From positions 303,531 to 367,530 of the forward strand of contig NZ_LNYR01000031.1 of NCBI RefSeq assembly GCF_001467955.1: a stretch of DNA of 64,000 nt. Reading direction: 5' to 3'. The position numbers and the translations under genes were made by a program. Under the pieces are notes generated by a model that saw nothing but the letters and a program-made list of their open reading frames with translations, did no database searches and was not told where the DNA came from. This document shows, one piece after another, positions 52,950 to 64,000 of the stretch. Position 1 is the stretch's first letter, and every line of letters starts with the position of its first letter. Origin of the DNA: Legionella quateirensis (GTDB lineage: Bacteria > Pseudomonadota > Gammaproteobacteria > Legionellales > Legionellaceae).

Positions 52950-53228
52950 ATGGCTCATAAGAAGGCAGGTGGTAGTACTCGTAATGGCCGCGACTCGAAT
53001 CCAAAGTTTCTTGGTGTAAAGCGTTTCGGTGGTCAATTTGTAAATGCGGGTGAAATTATTGTAAGACAACGTGGTACACGTTTCCATCCTGGAACAGGGG
53101 TTGGTTGTGGCCGTGATCATACTTTGTATGCCCTGGTTGAAGGTTTGGTACAATTTACCGTCAAGGGTGAAAAGAATCGCAAATACGTCACTATAGTTGC
53201 CGAACAAAAAGAAGAAGCTGCAAGTTAA
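52950..53228 (+). CDS. rpmA: Ribosomal protein L27
   Basis: This 92-residue protein starts [19 protein letters not shown], the classic L27 N-terminus that reaches the peptidyl-transferase centre, and has [19 protein letters not shown] and [23 protein letters not shown] precedes the ATG. It forms one operon with rplU. Confidence 0.97.
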   Translation: MAHKKAGGSTRNGRDSNPKFLGVKRFGGQFVNAGEIIVRQRGTRFHPGTGVGCGRDHTLYALVEGLVQFTVKGEKNRKYVTIVAEQKEEAAS

Positions 53229-53376
53229 TTTGCATCAGTACATCATTAACTGCAAGACAATTGCAGAACTTTAGATGTATTAAAAAGTGATTTCAATGTA
53301 TAGGATATAGCAGCTTGTTTGTAGTACCTATTTTTGATGGTATCTAAAACGTTACGATATTTGTCATCCAGTTTAT

Positions 53377-55496
<2,120 letters not shown>

Positions 55497-56067
55497 TTAT
55501 TTTTCCAATGTTGAAATTGATAATTAGAATTCTATAGCAGAATTTAAAAAATAAGTAATATTTATTAACAGGAGGTTGACATTTAGGGGCTGGTTGGGTA
55601 ATTACTTAATCAAGATTTTTATTTCAGGACTGATGAAAAGCTCCCAATCACCTAAGGTGTGTTGACAATTCCGATTTCGACGTCCCGCGACTTGTTCGCG
55701 GGATCCAGTTCTATCTTGATGAACACATAATGTTCGTTAAAGCTACTGAATTCCTGGATCCCGCGAACAAGTCGCGGGACGTTGAGAATAAATCGATGAA
55801 TTGTCAACACACCCTAGTTAAAAGGTATTTTTAATTTGGTTATTTAGTTTATCTAAACTTCCTTATTAAAAATCTCTTTTATCATGCACTTGGTTTTTTT
55901 CTTATTTCCTGTATTTATCTCCCTAAGTTGTCATTCCGAATGCATTTTGGGTTTTCTCCAGCGTGTGACTGAGATTATTCTTAAAGACTAGAATTTGGCC
56001 TTATTGTGTAGATATTAAATAAAAAGTATTTGGTGTAGTTGAAATATAAATGAGTGAAGGAGAAGTT
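55497..56067. other. Intergenic region with MITE-like palindrome and phhA promoter
   Basis: This 571-base spacer lies between the divergent cinA-like gene and phhA. It holds the palindromic element at 55652–55817 and a second short repeat-like segment near 55928–55950 (TTGTCATTCCGAATGCATT). The AT-rich stretch 55990–56040 should contain the phhA promoter. No protein gene is seen. Confidence 0.6.
55652..55817. mobile_element. 166-bp palindromic MITE-like element
   Basis: The outer arms (55652–55670 and 55799–55817, 19 bases) match with one mismatch; they contain GTGTTGACAATT and AATTGTCAACAC. The inner arms (55681–55707 and 55755–55781, 27 bases) are exact inverse copies containing the sub-palindrome CCCGCGACTTGTTCGCGGG. 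No transposase is present. The structure fits a non-autonomous terminal-inverted-repeat element or a large dispersed palindromic repeat of Legionella. Confidence 0.75.
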
Positions 56068-56886
56068 ATGGAGTTTGAAAGTCGTTACGTTGCACATGTT
56101 CCTAACGCTCAGGGTATAGTAAATTATTCGGCAGAAGAAAACAGAATCTGGAATATATTATTTGAACGACAAATGAAATTATTACCAGGTAGAGCCTGTG
56201 ATGAGTTTTTGGCTGGTTTAACTACTTTGGGAATCACTGCGAATGCAATTCCCCAACTTCCGGAAGTGAGCCAAAAATTAAAGGAACAAACAGGATGGCA
56301 GGTAGCTCCGGTCGCTGCATTGATTTCAGCACGAGAGTTCTTTGAGCTTTTGTCTAATAAATACTTTCCTGCAGCCACTTTTATACGCTGCCAAGAAGAA
56401 TTGGATTATGTACAGGAACCCGATATATTCCATGAAATTTTTGGTCATTGCCCTATGTTAACTGACAAGGTATACGCTGATTTTATTCATGATTATGCCT
56501 GTAAGGTTTTAACCTTTCCAGAAGCTGATTGGCCCTTATTGCAACGCATGTTTTGGTTTACAGTTGAGTTTGGTTTGATTCATACATCGAAAGGTTTAAG
56601 AGCTTACGGCGGAGGAATTTTATCGTCCATTAGTGAAACCGTTTATAGTGTAGAAAGCGATATTCCTCTTCGTGTCCGGTTTGAACCTGTTGCTGCATTT
56701 CGAATGCCCTATCGAATTGACATGTTACAACCGGTTTACTTTGTTATTGATGATTATCAGACTTTATATACTTTTGTATCGTCTAATATCAATGAATTAT
56801 TGGAGCGAACACGACAGTTAGGAGAGTATCCTCCGTTTTTTGATGTGGATACTGATAATCCGAATATTCATATCAGAGCCTGCTAG
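56068..56886 (+). CDS. phhA: Phenylalanine-4-hydroxylase
   Basis: AAGGAG (56057–56062) supports the ATG at 56068, giving 272 residues. Motifs: PDIFHEIFGHCPML supplies the two iron-binding His, FWFTVEFGLI the Glu ligand. SISETVYSVES and RMPYRIDMLQPVYFVID (parts) are typical of bacterial PhhA. It turns phenylalanine into tyrosine with tetrahydropterin and oxygen, and in Legionella feeds pyomelanin synthesis through homogentisate. It is a single-gene unit with its own upstream region. Confidence 0.95.
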   Translation: MEFESRYVAHVPNAQGIVNYSAEENRIWNILFERQMKLLPGRACDEFLAGLTTLGITANAIPQLPEVSQKLKEQTGWQVAPVAALISAREFFELLSNKYFPAATFIRCQEELDYVQEPDIFHEIFGHCPMLTDKVYADFIHDYACKVLTFPEADWPLLQRMFWFTVEFGLIHTSKGLRAYGGGILSSISETVYSVESDIPLRVRFEPVAAFRMPYRIDMLQPVYFVIDDYQTLYTFVSSNINELLERTRQLGEYPPFFDVDTDNPNIHIRAC

Positions 56887-57175
56887 CAGGCGTCTCAGTT
56901 CATGATCATGGAGTGAAGAGTAACGTTGTAATTTTTTAATAACCCCGGAAAACGTCATTCCGAACGCAGTGAGGGAGCTCATGAATGTGATGCCCTCCTG
57001 CTTCACTATGTTCGGCAAGATCCTGGTTCCCTGACTTATTGAGAATTTGCTGACGCTTTTTGTATTGGTTACGAAGCATAAGGAATAGGATGTCTATGTA
57101 TTGTAATGATAGAAGAGTCTTGTTAACATCGACCAACACACTTTGTTCATTGACTGGTTGGTCAAGGAGCATCAT
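56887..57175. repeat. Spacer with dispersed intergenic repeat, letA promoter region
   Basis: The core at about 56955–57030 contains TCATTCCGAACGCAGTGAGG and, about 30 bases on, the partial inverse CTTCACTATGTTCGG. This is an imperfect hairpin of the kind seen repeatedly between genes in Legionella and some other intracellular bacteria. The remainder should contain the letA promoter. No coding frame with a ribosome site is present. Confidence 0.55.
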
Positions 57176-57835
57176 TTGATTAAAGTATTAATTGTTGATG
57201 ACCATGCATTGGTTAGAATGGGTATTCGACGATTGCTTGAAGACATGTCGGATGTAGATGTAGTTGCGGATGCTGAGAGCGGTGAGCAGGCCTTGGCTTT
57301 TGTCAAAACTCATAACCCTGATGTAGTTCTTTTAGATATGAAGATGCCTGGAATTGACGGATGGGAAGTTACTCGTCGCCTAAAAAAATCAAATCCTCAC
57401 ATAAAGGTAATTGCGGTGACTGCAATGTGTACTGATCCTCTGCCTACCCGCGTTTTGCAATTAGGAGCCATGGGGTATCTGACTAAAGAGTCAGGAGCTG
57501 AAGAAATGGCAGCTGCAATTCGTAAAGTAGCTAAAGGTGAAAAATACCTTAGTGCTGAAATTGCTCAAAAAATGGCAATTAATAGTCTGCTGGATGCTCA
57601 GGACTCTCCCTTTGATATGTTGTCAGAGCGGGAAATGCAAGTCATGCTCATGATTACCAGCGGTATGAATGTGCAGGATATAGCCGATCGATTATTTTTA
57701 AGCAGTAAAACCATCAATGGTTACAGATACCGTATGTTTGAAAAGTTAGGCATAAAAAACGATGTGGAGCTGACCTATTTGGCGATGAAACACAGAGTCA
57801 TTGAACATCCTAATGATATAATCCAAGATGATTAA
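57176..57835 (+). CDS. letA: LetA (GacA/UvrY-type) response regulator
   Basis: AAGGAGC at 57164–57170 supports a TTG start at 57176, giving 219 residues, LetA's usual length as I recall it. The receiver domain has IVDDHALVRMG and the phospho-acceptor Asp in VVLLDMKMPG (about 55). The LuxR-type HTH follows (LSEREMQVMLMITSGMNVQD, SSKTINGYRYRMFEKLGI). With the kinase LetS it activates the small RNAs that relieve CsrA repression and start the transmissive, virulent phase. uvrC lies downstream, as with gacA-uvrC in other gammaproteobacteria. Confidence 0.94.
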   Translation: MIKVLIVDDHALVRMGIRRLLEDMSDVDVVADAESGEQALAFVKTHNPDVVLLDMKMPGIDGWEVTRRLKKSNPHIKVIAVTAMCTDPLPTRVLQLGAMGYLTKESGAEEMAAAIRKVAKGEKYLSAEIAQKMAINSLLDAQDSPFDMLSEREMQVMLMITSGMNVQDIADRLFLSSKTINGYRYRMFEKLGIKNDVELTYLAMKHRVIEHPNDIIQDD

Positions 57836-57952
57836 ACTGGAAATTCAAAGCAAATTGTGTAACGGAGTTCCGGTTTAATTGTGTTTTTAAGTAGCAACAA
57901 AGCCCCTTAAAATAAGCTATGATGCTATATAATTATCTTATTTTTGTAGTTT

Positions 57953-59809
57953 ATGAATATTAGGCAGCCTTCCGCTGAGTTAACTCTATTTCTTAGTAAA
58001 TTACCTGGTGATCCAGGAATCTATCGCATGCTTGATGAGGCAGGTACGGTTTTATATGTAGGTAAAGCGTCCAATCTTAAAAAGAGAGTGAGTAGTTATT
58101 TCAGTAAACACAATACGGCGGTTAAAACGCTATCCCTGGTAAGTCAAATTGCATCAATTGAAATTTCAGTCACCAGAAGTGAGACAGAAGCTTTATTGCT
58201 GGAAAGTAATCTTATTAAATCTTTGAGACCAAAATACAATATATTGCTTCGTGATGATAAGTCTTATCCCTACATTCATATCTCGAGTCATCCTGAATTT
58301 CCTCGTATTGAAAGTTATCGAAGTAAAAAAAAGCCAGTATCAGGTCTTTTTTTTGGCCCTTATCCCAATGGCACTGCAGTAAAAGATACCATTCTGACCA
58401 TACAAAAAGTATTCAAGATTCGAAATTGTCGGGATAGTTATTTCAATGCCCGTTCACGCCCTTGTTTGCAATATCAGATTAAACGCTGTACTGCACCTTG
58501 TGTCGCATATATTAGTCCTGAGGCTTATCGTCAATCTGTTGATGATGCCATGCGATTTTTGCAAGGTAAGTGTCAGGTAATCCTGGATGAACTGACGGAA
58601 CGTATGGAACAAGCCGTAGAGCAGCTTAATTTTGAGGCAGCCGCAGTATACCGCGATCAGATTAAAAATCTGCGTTTGGTACAGGAGCAGCAAGCTGTGG
58701 TTCAGCTTAAGGGAGATGCCGATGTAATCGCCATCGAAGCACGTCCCGGTTTTGCCTGTATTCAGTGCGTTACGATTCGAGAAGGACAGGTATTAGCCAG
58801 CCGTAGTTTTTTTCCTACAGTTCCCAATAGGGGCTTGAATGAGGAGCTGGACGCTGAGGATTTATGGCAACAAACATTTGAAGCCTTTGTTGGTTTTTAC
58901 TATTTGGATTCTATAGACAGAATCCCTGCTTTAATTATTACGAACAAAACGCTGTTGGACCATCATTCTTTAGAGGAAGCGCTGACCGATAAACGGGGTA
59001 AATCCTGTACGATACGAATCAATCCGCGCGGTATTAAATCCCGATGGATGGATTTTGCTGTGAACAATCTCCGAATTTCTATAGCAGAATACGTCAGTCA
59101 ACATGCCACGATTAGATCCAGATATCAGGCGTTGGAGAAATTATTATCGCTTGAAAAGCACATCCGGCGAATGGAATGTTTCGATATAAGTCATACCCAG
59201 GGAGAGGCAACTATAGCGTCCTGTGTGGTTTTTGATGAAGAAGGGCCATGCACTAAAGAATACAGGCGATTTAATATTGAGGGGATAACACCTGGTGATG
59301 ATTATGCTGCAATGAATCAAGCCGTTACACGCAGATTCAAGCGTTTAATAGAAGCTCAATCATTACCTGATGTATTAATTATTGATGGTGGAAAAGGTCA
59401 GGTTGCCGTGGTAAAACGGGTTTTAGAGTCCTTGAATGTTCATGACATTATTTTGTTGGGTGTTGCAAAAGGACCATCCCGTAAAGCCGGTTGGGAAAAA
59501 CTGATTTTGGTTAATGAAGATCGGGAGTTTACTTTACCTGAGGATTCGAAAGCCCTGCATCTCCTCCAACATATTCGAGATGAAGCACATCGCTTTGCGA
59601 TTACGGCTCATCGTAAAAAAAGACAAAAAGCCCGGCTCGATTCTACCCTTGAGAGTATTGAGGGCGTAGGCGCAAAACGCCGACAGGCTTTACTGCATCG
59701 ATTTGGTGGTTTGCGGGAATTGTCCAAGGCATCTATAGAAGAAATCAGCAAGGTTCAGGGCATCAGTGAACATTTAGCGATACGGATTTATCAGTATTTT
59801 CATGGTTAA
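57953..59809 (+). CDS. uvrC: Excinuclease ABC subunit C
   Basis: The protein has 618 residues. The N-terminal GIY-YIG domain ([19 protein letters not shown]) makes the 3' incision. [20 protein letters not shown] with CTAPC is the Cys-rich region, the UVR domain is at about 200–240, the RNase H-like domain has [11 protein letters not shown] and IIDGGKGQV, and the C-terminal HhH pair has [13 protein letters not shown]. It works with UvrAB in nucleotide excision repair. It lies 117 bases after letA, with its own likely promoter (TATAAT-like sequence near 57925). Confidence 0.96.
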   Translation: MNIRQPSAELTLFLSKLPGDPGIYRMLDEAGTVLYVGKASNLKKRVSSYFSKHNTAVKTLSLVSQIASIEISVTRSETEALLLESNLIKSLRPKYNILLRDDKSYPYIHISSHPEFPRIESYRSKKKPVSGLFFGPYPNGTAVKDTILTIQKVFKIRNCRDSYFNARSRPCLQYQIKRCTAPCVAYISPEAYRQSVDDAMRFLQGKCQVILDELTERMEQAVEQLNFEAAAVYRDQIKNLRLVQEQQAVVQLKGDADVIAIEARPGFACIQCVTIREGQVLASRSFFPTVPNRGLNEELDAEDLWQQTFEAFVGFYYLDSIDRIPALIITNKTLLDHHSLEEALTDKRGKSCTIRINPRGIKSRWMDFAVNNLRISIAEYVSQHATIRSRYQALEKLLSLEKHIRRMECFDISHTQGEATIASCVVFDEEGPCTKEYRRFNIEGITPGDDYAAMNQAVTRRFKRLIEAQSLPDVLIIDGGKGQVAVVKRVLESLNVHDIILLGVAKGPSRKAGWEKLILVNEDREFTLPEDSKALHLLQHIRDEAHRFAITAHRKKRQKARLDSTLESIEGVGAKRRQALLHRFGGLRELSKASIEEISKVQGISEHLAIRIYQYFHG

Positions 59810-59837
59810 CCTACTGGATAGTAGGCTATCAACTGCC

Positions 59838-61019
59838 TCATTTAGGTTTATTCTGCTCATCCTGAGACTTATCCGAATCAGGGGTCGAATTTTCTTTTTT
59901 TGCAGGTATGGGATTAAAAAAATTCAGTAAGTTGCCAATCATATACCCAAAGATGGTATCAGATGAAGTAAAGCGTTTAATTTGACTCACGGGTTCATCA
60001 ACAGAAATTAAAATTTTATCGATATAGGTATGACAATCATTGATGCCTACTTCATAAAGATTATAAAATTTTAATATATTACTTAAGCGAACTTCATATT
60101 GTTCTTGTAAAATTTTGTGCATGGCAAGCATCCTGATTAACTGTTCTCCTGTAGTTTCTCTGGATTCTTGTTGGGAGAATTCTGTTACATCATTAGATGG
60201 TATTCCCAGTTCTATCAGTTTTGGCTTATCAACAACATCATTTATTGTAAATTTAATGAAGCTGTGGTGCCCTAGTGAACCTTTCAATTTGGGACTTAAA
60301 AATTCAGCTTCGATTCCCAAAATTTCATATTTTTGTTTTGCTATCAAGAACGCGTTAAATTGCTCCGCATTACCGGAAAAATACTCCTTCAGTACCTCAT
60401 CTTTTATCTCCTCCATGTAGTCATGCTGTATTGAGGTCAATAGAGATTCAAAAGAAGTTTCCAGTTTCCTGACTGTATGTCGTATCAGTCGAGTTTCACC
60501 CTCTTTAAGTAGTGAGTGAGGAACGCGCTTACCTATAACCAGTCCAACAACGAATCCCGTGAATGCTCCTATAAATAAACCGGTAGGCAATCGATAATTC
60601 ATAATATCGCTAACGGTTAGCGAGATGGAACCTACCACAGCGCCAAAAATACCGGTGATTAAGCCAATTATAAATCCGCCCAGGTTCAGGAGCGCTTGTC
60701 TGGATTTATACAAAATACCATTTGCCCCGGTTTCTTTAGTTAGAGCACTGTAATTTACAGAAATTTGTTTTATAGCTTCGTATCGCTCTTTTAATGATAA
60801 TTCAGTATTTTTAATGTCGTTTATATTTTTAATGAGCGAAATTAATTGACGCGCGATAGGCTCAAGATGTTCTGCAGAACGATCTGATGTCGCGAGATTT
60901 TCAAAGAGAGGCAATAAATAATATTTGCCTTCGAATTCATTGCAACTATCTATTAATCGTTTTAATTCGTTTTGGGTTTCAGAATGTAATGACACGATAT
61001 TGTTCCTTGCTAAAATCAC
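59838..61019 (-). CDS. Putative Legionella effector-like protein with glycine-zipper membrane hairpin
   Basis: The protein has 393 residues. A central pair of glycine-rich hydrophobic segments (LGGFIIGLITGIFGAVVGS and TGLFIGAFTGFVVGLVIG, about 112–165) lies between helical soluble parts. There is no signal peptide. The C-terminus is very polar (STPDSDKSQDEQNKPK), like Dot/Icm translocation signals. Similar membrane hairpins occur in many effectors that insert into host membranes. It lies beside the glycosyltransferase gene on the same strand (73-base spacer). Effector status is inferred. Confidence 0.55.
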   Translation of the reverse strand: MILARNNIVSLHSETQNELKRLIDSCNEFEGKYYLLPLFENLATSDRSAEHLEPIARQLISLIKNINDIKNTELSLKERYEAIKQISVNYSALTKETGANGILYKSRQALLNLGGFIIGLITGIFGAVVGSISLTVSDIMNYRLPTGLFIGAFTGFVVGLVIGKRVPHSLLKEGETRLIRHTVRKLETSFESLLTSIQHDYMEEIKDEVLKEYFSGNAEQFNAFLIAKQKYEILGIEAEFLSPKLKGSLGHHSFIKFTINDVVDKPKLIELGIPSNDVTEFSQQESRETTGEQLIRMLAMHKILQEQYEVRLSNILKFYNLYEVGINDCHTYIDKILISVDEPVSQIKRFTSSDTIFGYMIGNLLNFFNPIPAKKENSTPDSDKSQDEQNKPK

Positions 61020-61091
61020 AGTAATTTATTCTTATGAGTTTAGACAACCCTGTTACAAAACGCTCAAACAGGATTGAATCAGTATTCATTT

Positions 61092-62903
61092 TTATACCTT
61101 TAACCGGTATTCGTTTGAGCCCAAAGTTGGTTTGGGGGTCGATGAATCGTCTTTCGTCTCAAAAAAACCAAGTCCTTGAGAGTAAACAGGCTCTCTCTCA
61201 GTTTCAGATGGATTTACAGTGGCTTGCGATGGAACAGAAGCAATTGTGGGGTCAACTTTAAGTGCAATTGTTCTGTTGGTAGTCAGACCAAAAACGATCG
61301 CAGTGAGACAGTTGTTTTCTAAGGTTTCTATGAGGTGTTGTGTATGACTGTAAAAGAGGCCAGCATATACTTCTCTTTTATTTGATCTGATGATCGCTAG
61401 TGCCTCTCTGAATTGATTCGTATCAAATGTATCCTTTTGAAAACAGTCTAAAACCCGTTGGAGCGCTTGTATTTTGTTCTGTTTTCTTTGTGGAAAAAAC
61501 AATCCCCAAAACCCCTTTAAACTAGTTTCAAGCTTTTTGATGTGTTCTTCAATGTTCTTTTTGGTGGTATTTAAAATGTTGGGTAATTTCTTTTCAAATT
61601 CACCTTTTTTAATTTCCAGAAGTTCTCCGCGGGATTTTTGTAATTTTGCTCCCGTTTCCAGCCAAGAGGAATCATTTAACTTTCCATCTTCTGCGCCTAG
61701 GAAACTCATCATCCCAAAGATGCTTTCATGCATTGAAATGGAATTTTGTGATTGAAATGCTTTCTTTAATCCATAATGATTGAAGGAATAAGGTTGAATG
61801 TTTTGATCAAAATAACTGGAATCAAAAACATAACCGTTAAATAAGAATTTCGCTATTGCTATTGGTCCCGTGGTGCATACTACTATGGACTTTAAGTACA
61901 GGGTACGTTCTTTTTTCATGAGATAATCCAATAATTGTTCATCAGATTTTTGAAGTATCCCTTTAATTTCATAGTATTCATTTCTAAAGAATAACCATTT
62001 AAAGAATCCGAGTTGCTCTTTTAATTCTCTTTTTAATCTTTGAACTACGGATTGATGGGTTTCATCGGCAGAAACCTTATTGAATTCTAGAAACTTGACT
62101 TGATCAGTCATAATTTCATTGATGTACTTCCTCAGTTCTCGAGAAGATCGCTCCTCTCCTTCGGCGAATATGTTTTTGGAGCGTGCTATATAAATTGACT
62201 CGGAACGATTTTTCATGAAACTGATCAGGTATTTATTTAGAAAACTGTCTCTGCCAAATTCTTCTTCAGTTTTTTCTATAAAATCATTCGTGTATTTACC
62301 TAGGACACTTATCATTCCTTGTTGAATTTTTTCTATTACTTCTTGCGCGGCAATTGGGTCAACTACGGCAATATAATCATTATTTGATAGTATTACGTCT
62401 TTATTTTGGGTTCTTAAACTGCCAATATTCAATAATAACGGTGCTTGTACACTGATTCGTGCCGGGAGTTTTGACGTGTCGACTGGAACATCAAAATCAG
62501 TATATGCCCCTTTTGTATAAACTGGTGATAACCATCTGAGAATGTCACTGGCAAGAGCAGGGTTTCCTCCTTCATTGAAATGAGAAATTTCATCTTTATA
62601 ATATTCATATAATTTTTTTTCATTTTCTGATTTCAGGGTGTCTGGAGATAAATGTGCATCAACGGGAGTAATTCTATGTTCTGCACAAAAGCGGTGTAAA
62701 TTTTTGATTGCTTGTTCATTTAGCAAGGAAGAGTCATAAATCAGGTTAATTGAATCAGTAGGGTTCTTTTCACGCATGGTGATTAATCGCATCTGATTCT
62801 CAGTATTCATAAAAATACCTGGTTTATTACTAAGCCAAATTTTGACATGAACATGAGGATTGTATTGATATAGTTTTTTTACGGCACCTGACATATTGGA
62901 CAT
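61092..62903 (-). CDS. Putative Dot/Icm effector with DxD glycosyltransferase core
   Basis: The protein has 603 residues. KIWLSNKPGIF opens a GT-A-like fold, followed by ASDILRWLSPVYTKGAYTDF and DV, where D120 starts the DxLR segment and DFD at 136–138 is the metal-binding DxD. This pattern is shared with GT32/TcdA-type sugar transferases, many of which are toxins or Legionella effectors. There is no signal peptide. The C-terminus (about 565–603) is rich in E, S, T and P (SETEREPVYSQG), fitting an E-block-type translocation signal. It probably glycosylates a host target. The sugar and target are unknown. Confidence 0.72.
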   Translation of the reverse strand: MSNMSGAVKKLYQYNPHVHVKIWLSNKPGIFMNTENQMRLITMREKNPTDSINLIYDSSLLNEQAIKNLHRFCAEHRITPVDAHLSPDTLKSENEKKLYEYYKDEISHFNEGGNPALASDILRWLSPVYTKGAYTDFDVPVDTSKLPARISVQAPLLLNIGSLRTQNKDVILSNNDYIAVVDPIAAQEVIEKIQQGMISVLGKYTNDFIEKTEEEFGRDSFLNKYLISFMKNRSESIYIARSKNIFAEGEERSSRELRKYINEIMTDQVKFLEFNKVSADETHQSVVQRLKRELKEQLGFFKWLFFRNEYYEIKGILQKSDEQLLDYLMKKERTLYLKSIVVCTTGPIAIAKFLFNGYVFDSSYFDQNIQPYSFNHYGLKKAFQSQNSISMHESIFGMMSFLGAEDGKLNDSSWLETGAKLQKSRGELLEIKKGEFEKKLPNILNTTKKNIEEHIKKLETSLKGFWGLFFPQRKQNKIQALQRVLDCFQKDTFDTNQFREALAIIRSNKREVYAGLFYSHTQHLIETLENNCLTAIVFGLTTNRTIALKVDPTIASVPSQATVNPSETEREPVYSQGLGFFETKDDSSTPKPTLGSNEYRLKV

Positions 62904-63176
62904 CCTGAATGCTATGAGAACAAATTAAAAACAATTGTGTGATTATTTTACATGAAAAACCTTAATAAATTATTAATTACAGTAAAAAATAAAAACAGTA
63001 GTGAAATTCAGAGATGATTAAAAATAATTCATAAATTGGATTCAATTGCAGGTGACGTGGAGTGGCGTACTGGATAATACTTTGGCATATGCTGTTTTAG
63101 CGGATTCGGGATTCGGCATCAATAGCTTTTTGACTTGGAGATGCCGAATTGGATTTTATTCCCTGGTGGATAAGAA
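62904..63176. terminator. Spacer downstream of lcl with hairpin
   Basis: ATTCGGCATC (63111–63120) and GATGCCGAAT (63140–63149) form a 10-bp stem just past the lcl stop on the minus strand, a likely 3' end structure for lcl, although the T-run is weak. The 62904–63050 part is AT-rich and should contain the promoter of the glycosyltransferase gene. Confidence 0.5.
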
Positions 63177-64000
63177 TCAGAAAGAACGTATTGCCCTGAC
63201 TCCAGCAGTTTTTCCTTTACTAATATTTGTCTGAGTCCCGGTTTTAAAACTTTGCACCCAGGAATTGGAAGAGGTTTTTTCCGTTGAACACCAATAATTA
63301 TCGCTGTTGAATTTTCCTAATTCATTTCTCATCGCATAGATTAACGAAAGCTCATACAGTGTTGGTAAACGCCAATCGGATTGTGATTTACCATCATTAT
63401 CAAAAGCTGCAGGGTTTGTTACTATGTTCGGAGCATCCCACCAGGTTATAGCAAAGGATTGATCGGTATTCGCTGCGATTAACCCATGGATTCCTGTGGA
63501 GTTGACGTAAATTACCGTTCCCCCTAGAACAGTGTCGCCTATTTGCCGCCTGATACCAGAATTTGCCGGATCAATCCACATGGTGTTGAAATCAAGACCA
63601 TCAGATTTAGCTAATATTTGTCCTGATATCCCGCCAGTTGGCACTCCGCGGCCATCAGCGCCAGTTGAGCCCTGAACTCCTTGGGAACCCGTAGCTCCAA
63701 CATCTCCCTTTATTCCCTGCATACCCTGAGGTCCTGCTGCTCCAGTATCGCCTTTTAATCCCTGTACTCCTTGAATACCTGCTTCCCCTCGGATACCCTG
63801 AGGACCAGCTGGTCCAGTATCGCCTTTTAATCCTTGTAACCCTTGAGGACCGGCGTCCCCTTGCATACCCTGAGGACCAGCTGGACCTGCATCACCCTTT
63901 AGTCCCTGTGCTCCTTGAAGACCTGCTTCCCCTCGGATACCCTGAGGACCAGCTGGTCCAGTATCGCCTTTTAATCCTTGTAACCCTTGAGGACCGGCGT
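63177..64000 (-). CDS. lcl: Legionella collagen-like adhesin Lcl, C-terminal part (5' end outside window)
   Basis: The frame is open from the window's right edge to the stop at 63177. The N-terminal visible part is Gly-X-Y collagen repeats (GPQGIRGEAGIQGVQGLKGD type). The C-terminal domain (about 130 residues) is DUF1566-like (GLIAANTDQSFAITWWDAPN; DWRLPTLYELSLIYAMRNEL; WVQSFKTGTQ). Lcl is a surface adhesin that binds glycosaminoglycans and promotes autoaggregation and biofilm. Its place after uvrC matches L. pneumophila, although here two effector-like genes lie between. Signal peptide and start are not in the window. Confidence 0.92.
   Translation of the reverse strand, partial: AGPQGLQGLKGDTGPAGPQGIRGEAGLQGAQGLKGDAGPAGPQGMQGDAGPQGLQGLKGDTGPAGPQGIRGEAGIQGVQGLKGDTGAAGPQGMQGIKGDVGATGSQGVQGSTGADGRGVPTGGISGQILAKSDGLDFNTMWIDPANSGIRRQIGDTVLGGTVIYVNSTGIHGLIAANTDQSFAITWWDAPNIVTNPAAFDNDGKSQSDWRLPTLYELSLIYAMRNELGKFNSDNYWCSTEKTSSNSWVQSFKTGTQTNISKGKTAGVRAIRSF
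63722..64000. repeat. 72-bp tandem repeats (144-bp higher-order unit) encoding collagen triplets
   Basis: The marker TACCCTGAGGACCAGCTGG recurs at 63794, 63866 and 63938, a period of 72 bases (24 residues, eight Gly-X-Y triplets), with a diverged copy near 63722. About 75 bases at 63782–63857 recur exactly 144 bases later at 63926–64000, so units alternate between two types. The array continues beyond the window. lcl repeat number is known to vary between strains. Confidence 0.88.

Noticed and set aside
52731..53207. 158-residue minus-strand frame over rplU–rpmA
   Set aside because: Both ribosomal protein genes are certain; the reverse frame is a by-product.
61034..61261. Plus-strand 75-residue frame over the glycosyltransferase gene's 3' end
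   Set aside because: Mostly overlaps the effector-like gene's C-terminus and has no ribosome site.
63046..63234. Plus-strand 62-residue frame after lcl
   Set aside because: It overlaps the lcl 3' end and the hairpin region; no coding character.

Overview
The window looks like Legionella pneumophila or a very close relative. The right-hand third carries the order letA–uvrC–(inserted genes)–lcl and the housekeeping block ispB, ychF, pth, rplY, rplU, rpmA, obg. The left two thirds are an integrated conjugative element (ICE) of the F-type (Tra) class found in Legionella. No database search was possible, so names rest on motifs, gene order and family knowledge.

Region 1 (about 1–23.4 kb) is the conjugation module. 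It starts with a divergent regulator pair: the first 23 codons of an XRE-type repressor on the minus strand (LvrR-like), and LvrA/LvrB-like genes on the plus strand. A nearly gap-free F-type transfer operon follows in the same order as the F plasmid: traA, L, E, K, B, V, C, trbI, traW, U, trbC, traN, F, a trbB-like thioredoxin, traH, traG, a small membrane protein in the traS position, traD and traI, then a ribbon-helix-helix protein. Many neighbours overlap by 4–8 bases.

Region 2 (about 23.6–44.7 kb) is cargo and reads as a defence island. It holds an HNH protein with an internal duplication, a HEPN RNase-like protein (RNxxxH), an adenine/cytosine-N4 methyltransferase with an adjacent PD-(D/E)xK restriction enzyme, a small basic protein, and a tight four-gene minus-strand operon (40739→29786). 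That operon encodes a Clp-type AAA+ ATPase, an NrdG-like radical SAM protein, a 2347-residue fusion (zinc ribbons, degenerate protein kinase, SF1 helicase, Vsr/MTES_1575-like nuclease) and a coiled-coil protein. It is the best candidate here for an undescribed system. After it come an orphan LuxR-type ligand-binding protein, an MFS transporter with a DUF4286 protein, an AlpA-like regulator and a PIN-domain nuclease. The element ends at a tRNA-Pro(CGG) gene on the minus strand whose 3' end faces the element, as expected for a tRNA attachment site. No integrase gene lies in the window, and the other att copy must lie to the left of base 1.

Region 3 (about 44.8–64 kb) is chromosomal backbone: a small membrane protein, a secreted GH5 cellulase, ispB, a membrane diguanylate cyclase, ychF–pth–rplY on the minus strand, divergent rplU–rpmA–obg, a CinA-like protein, phenylalanine hydroxylase, the letA response regulator with uvrC, two Legionella-type putative effectors (one with a DxD glycosyltransferase core), and the 3' part of the collagen-like adhesin gene lcl with 72/144-base repeats. 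A palindromic MITE-like element lies between cinA and phhA.
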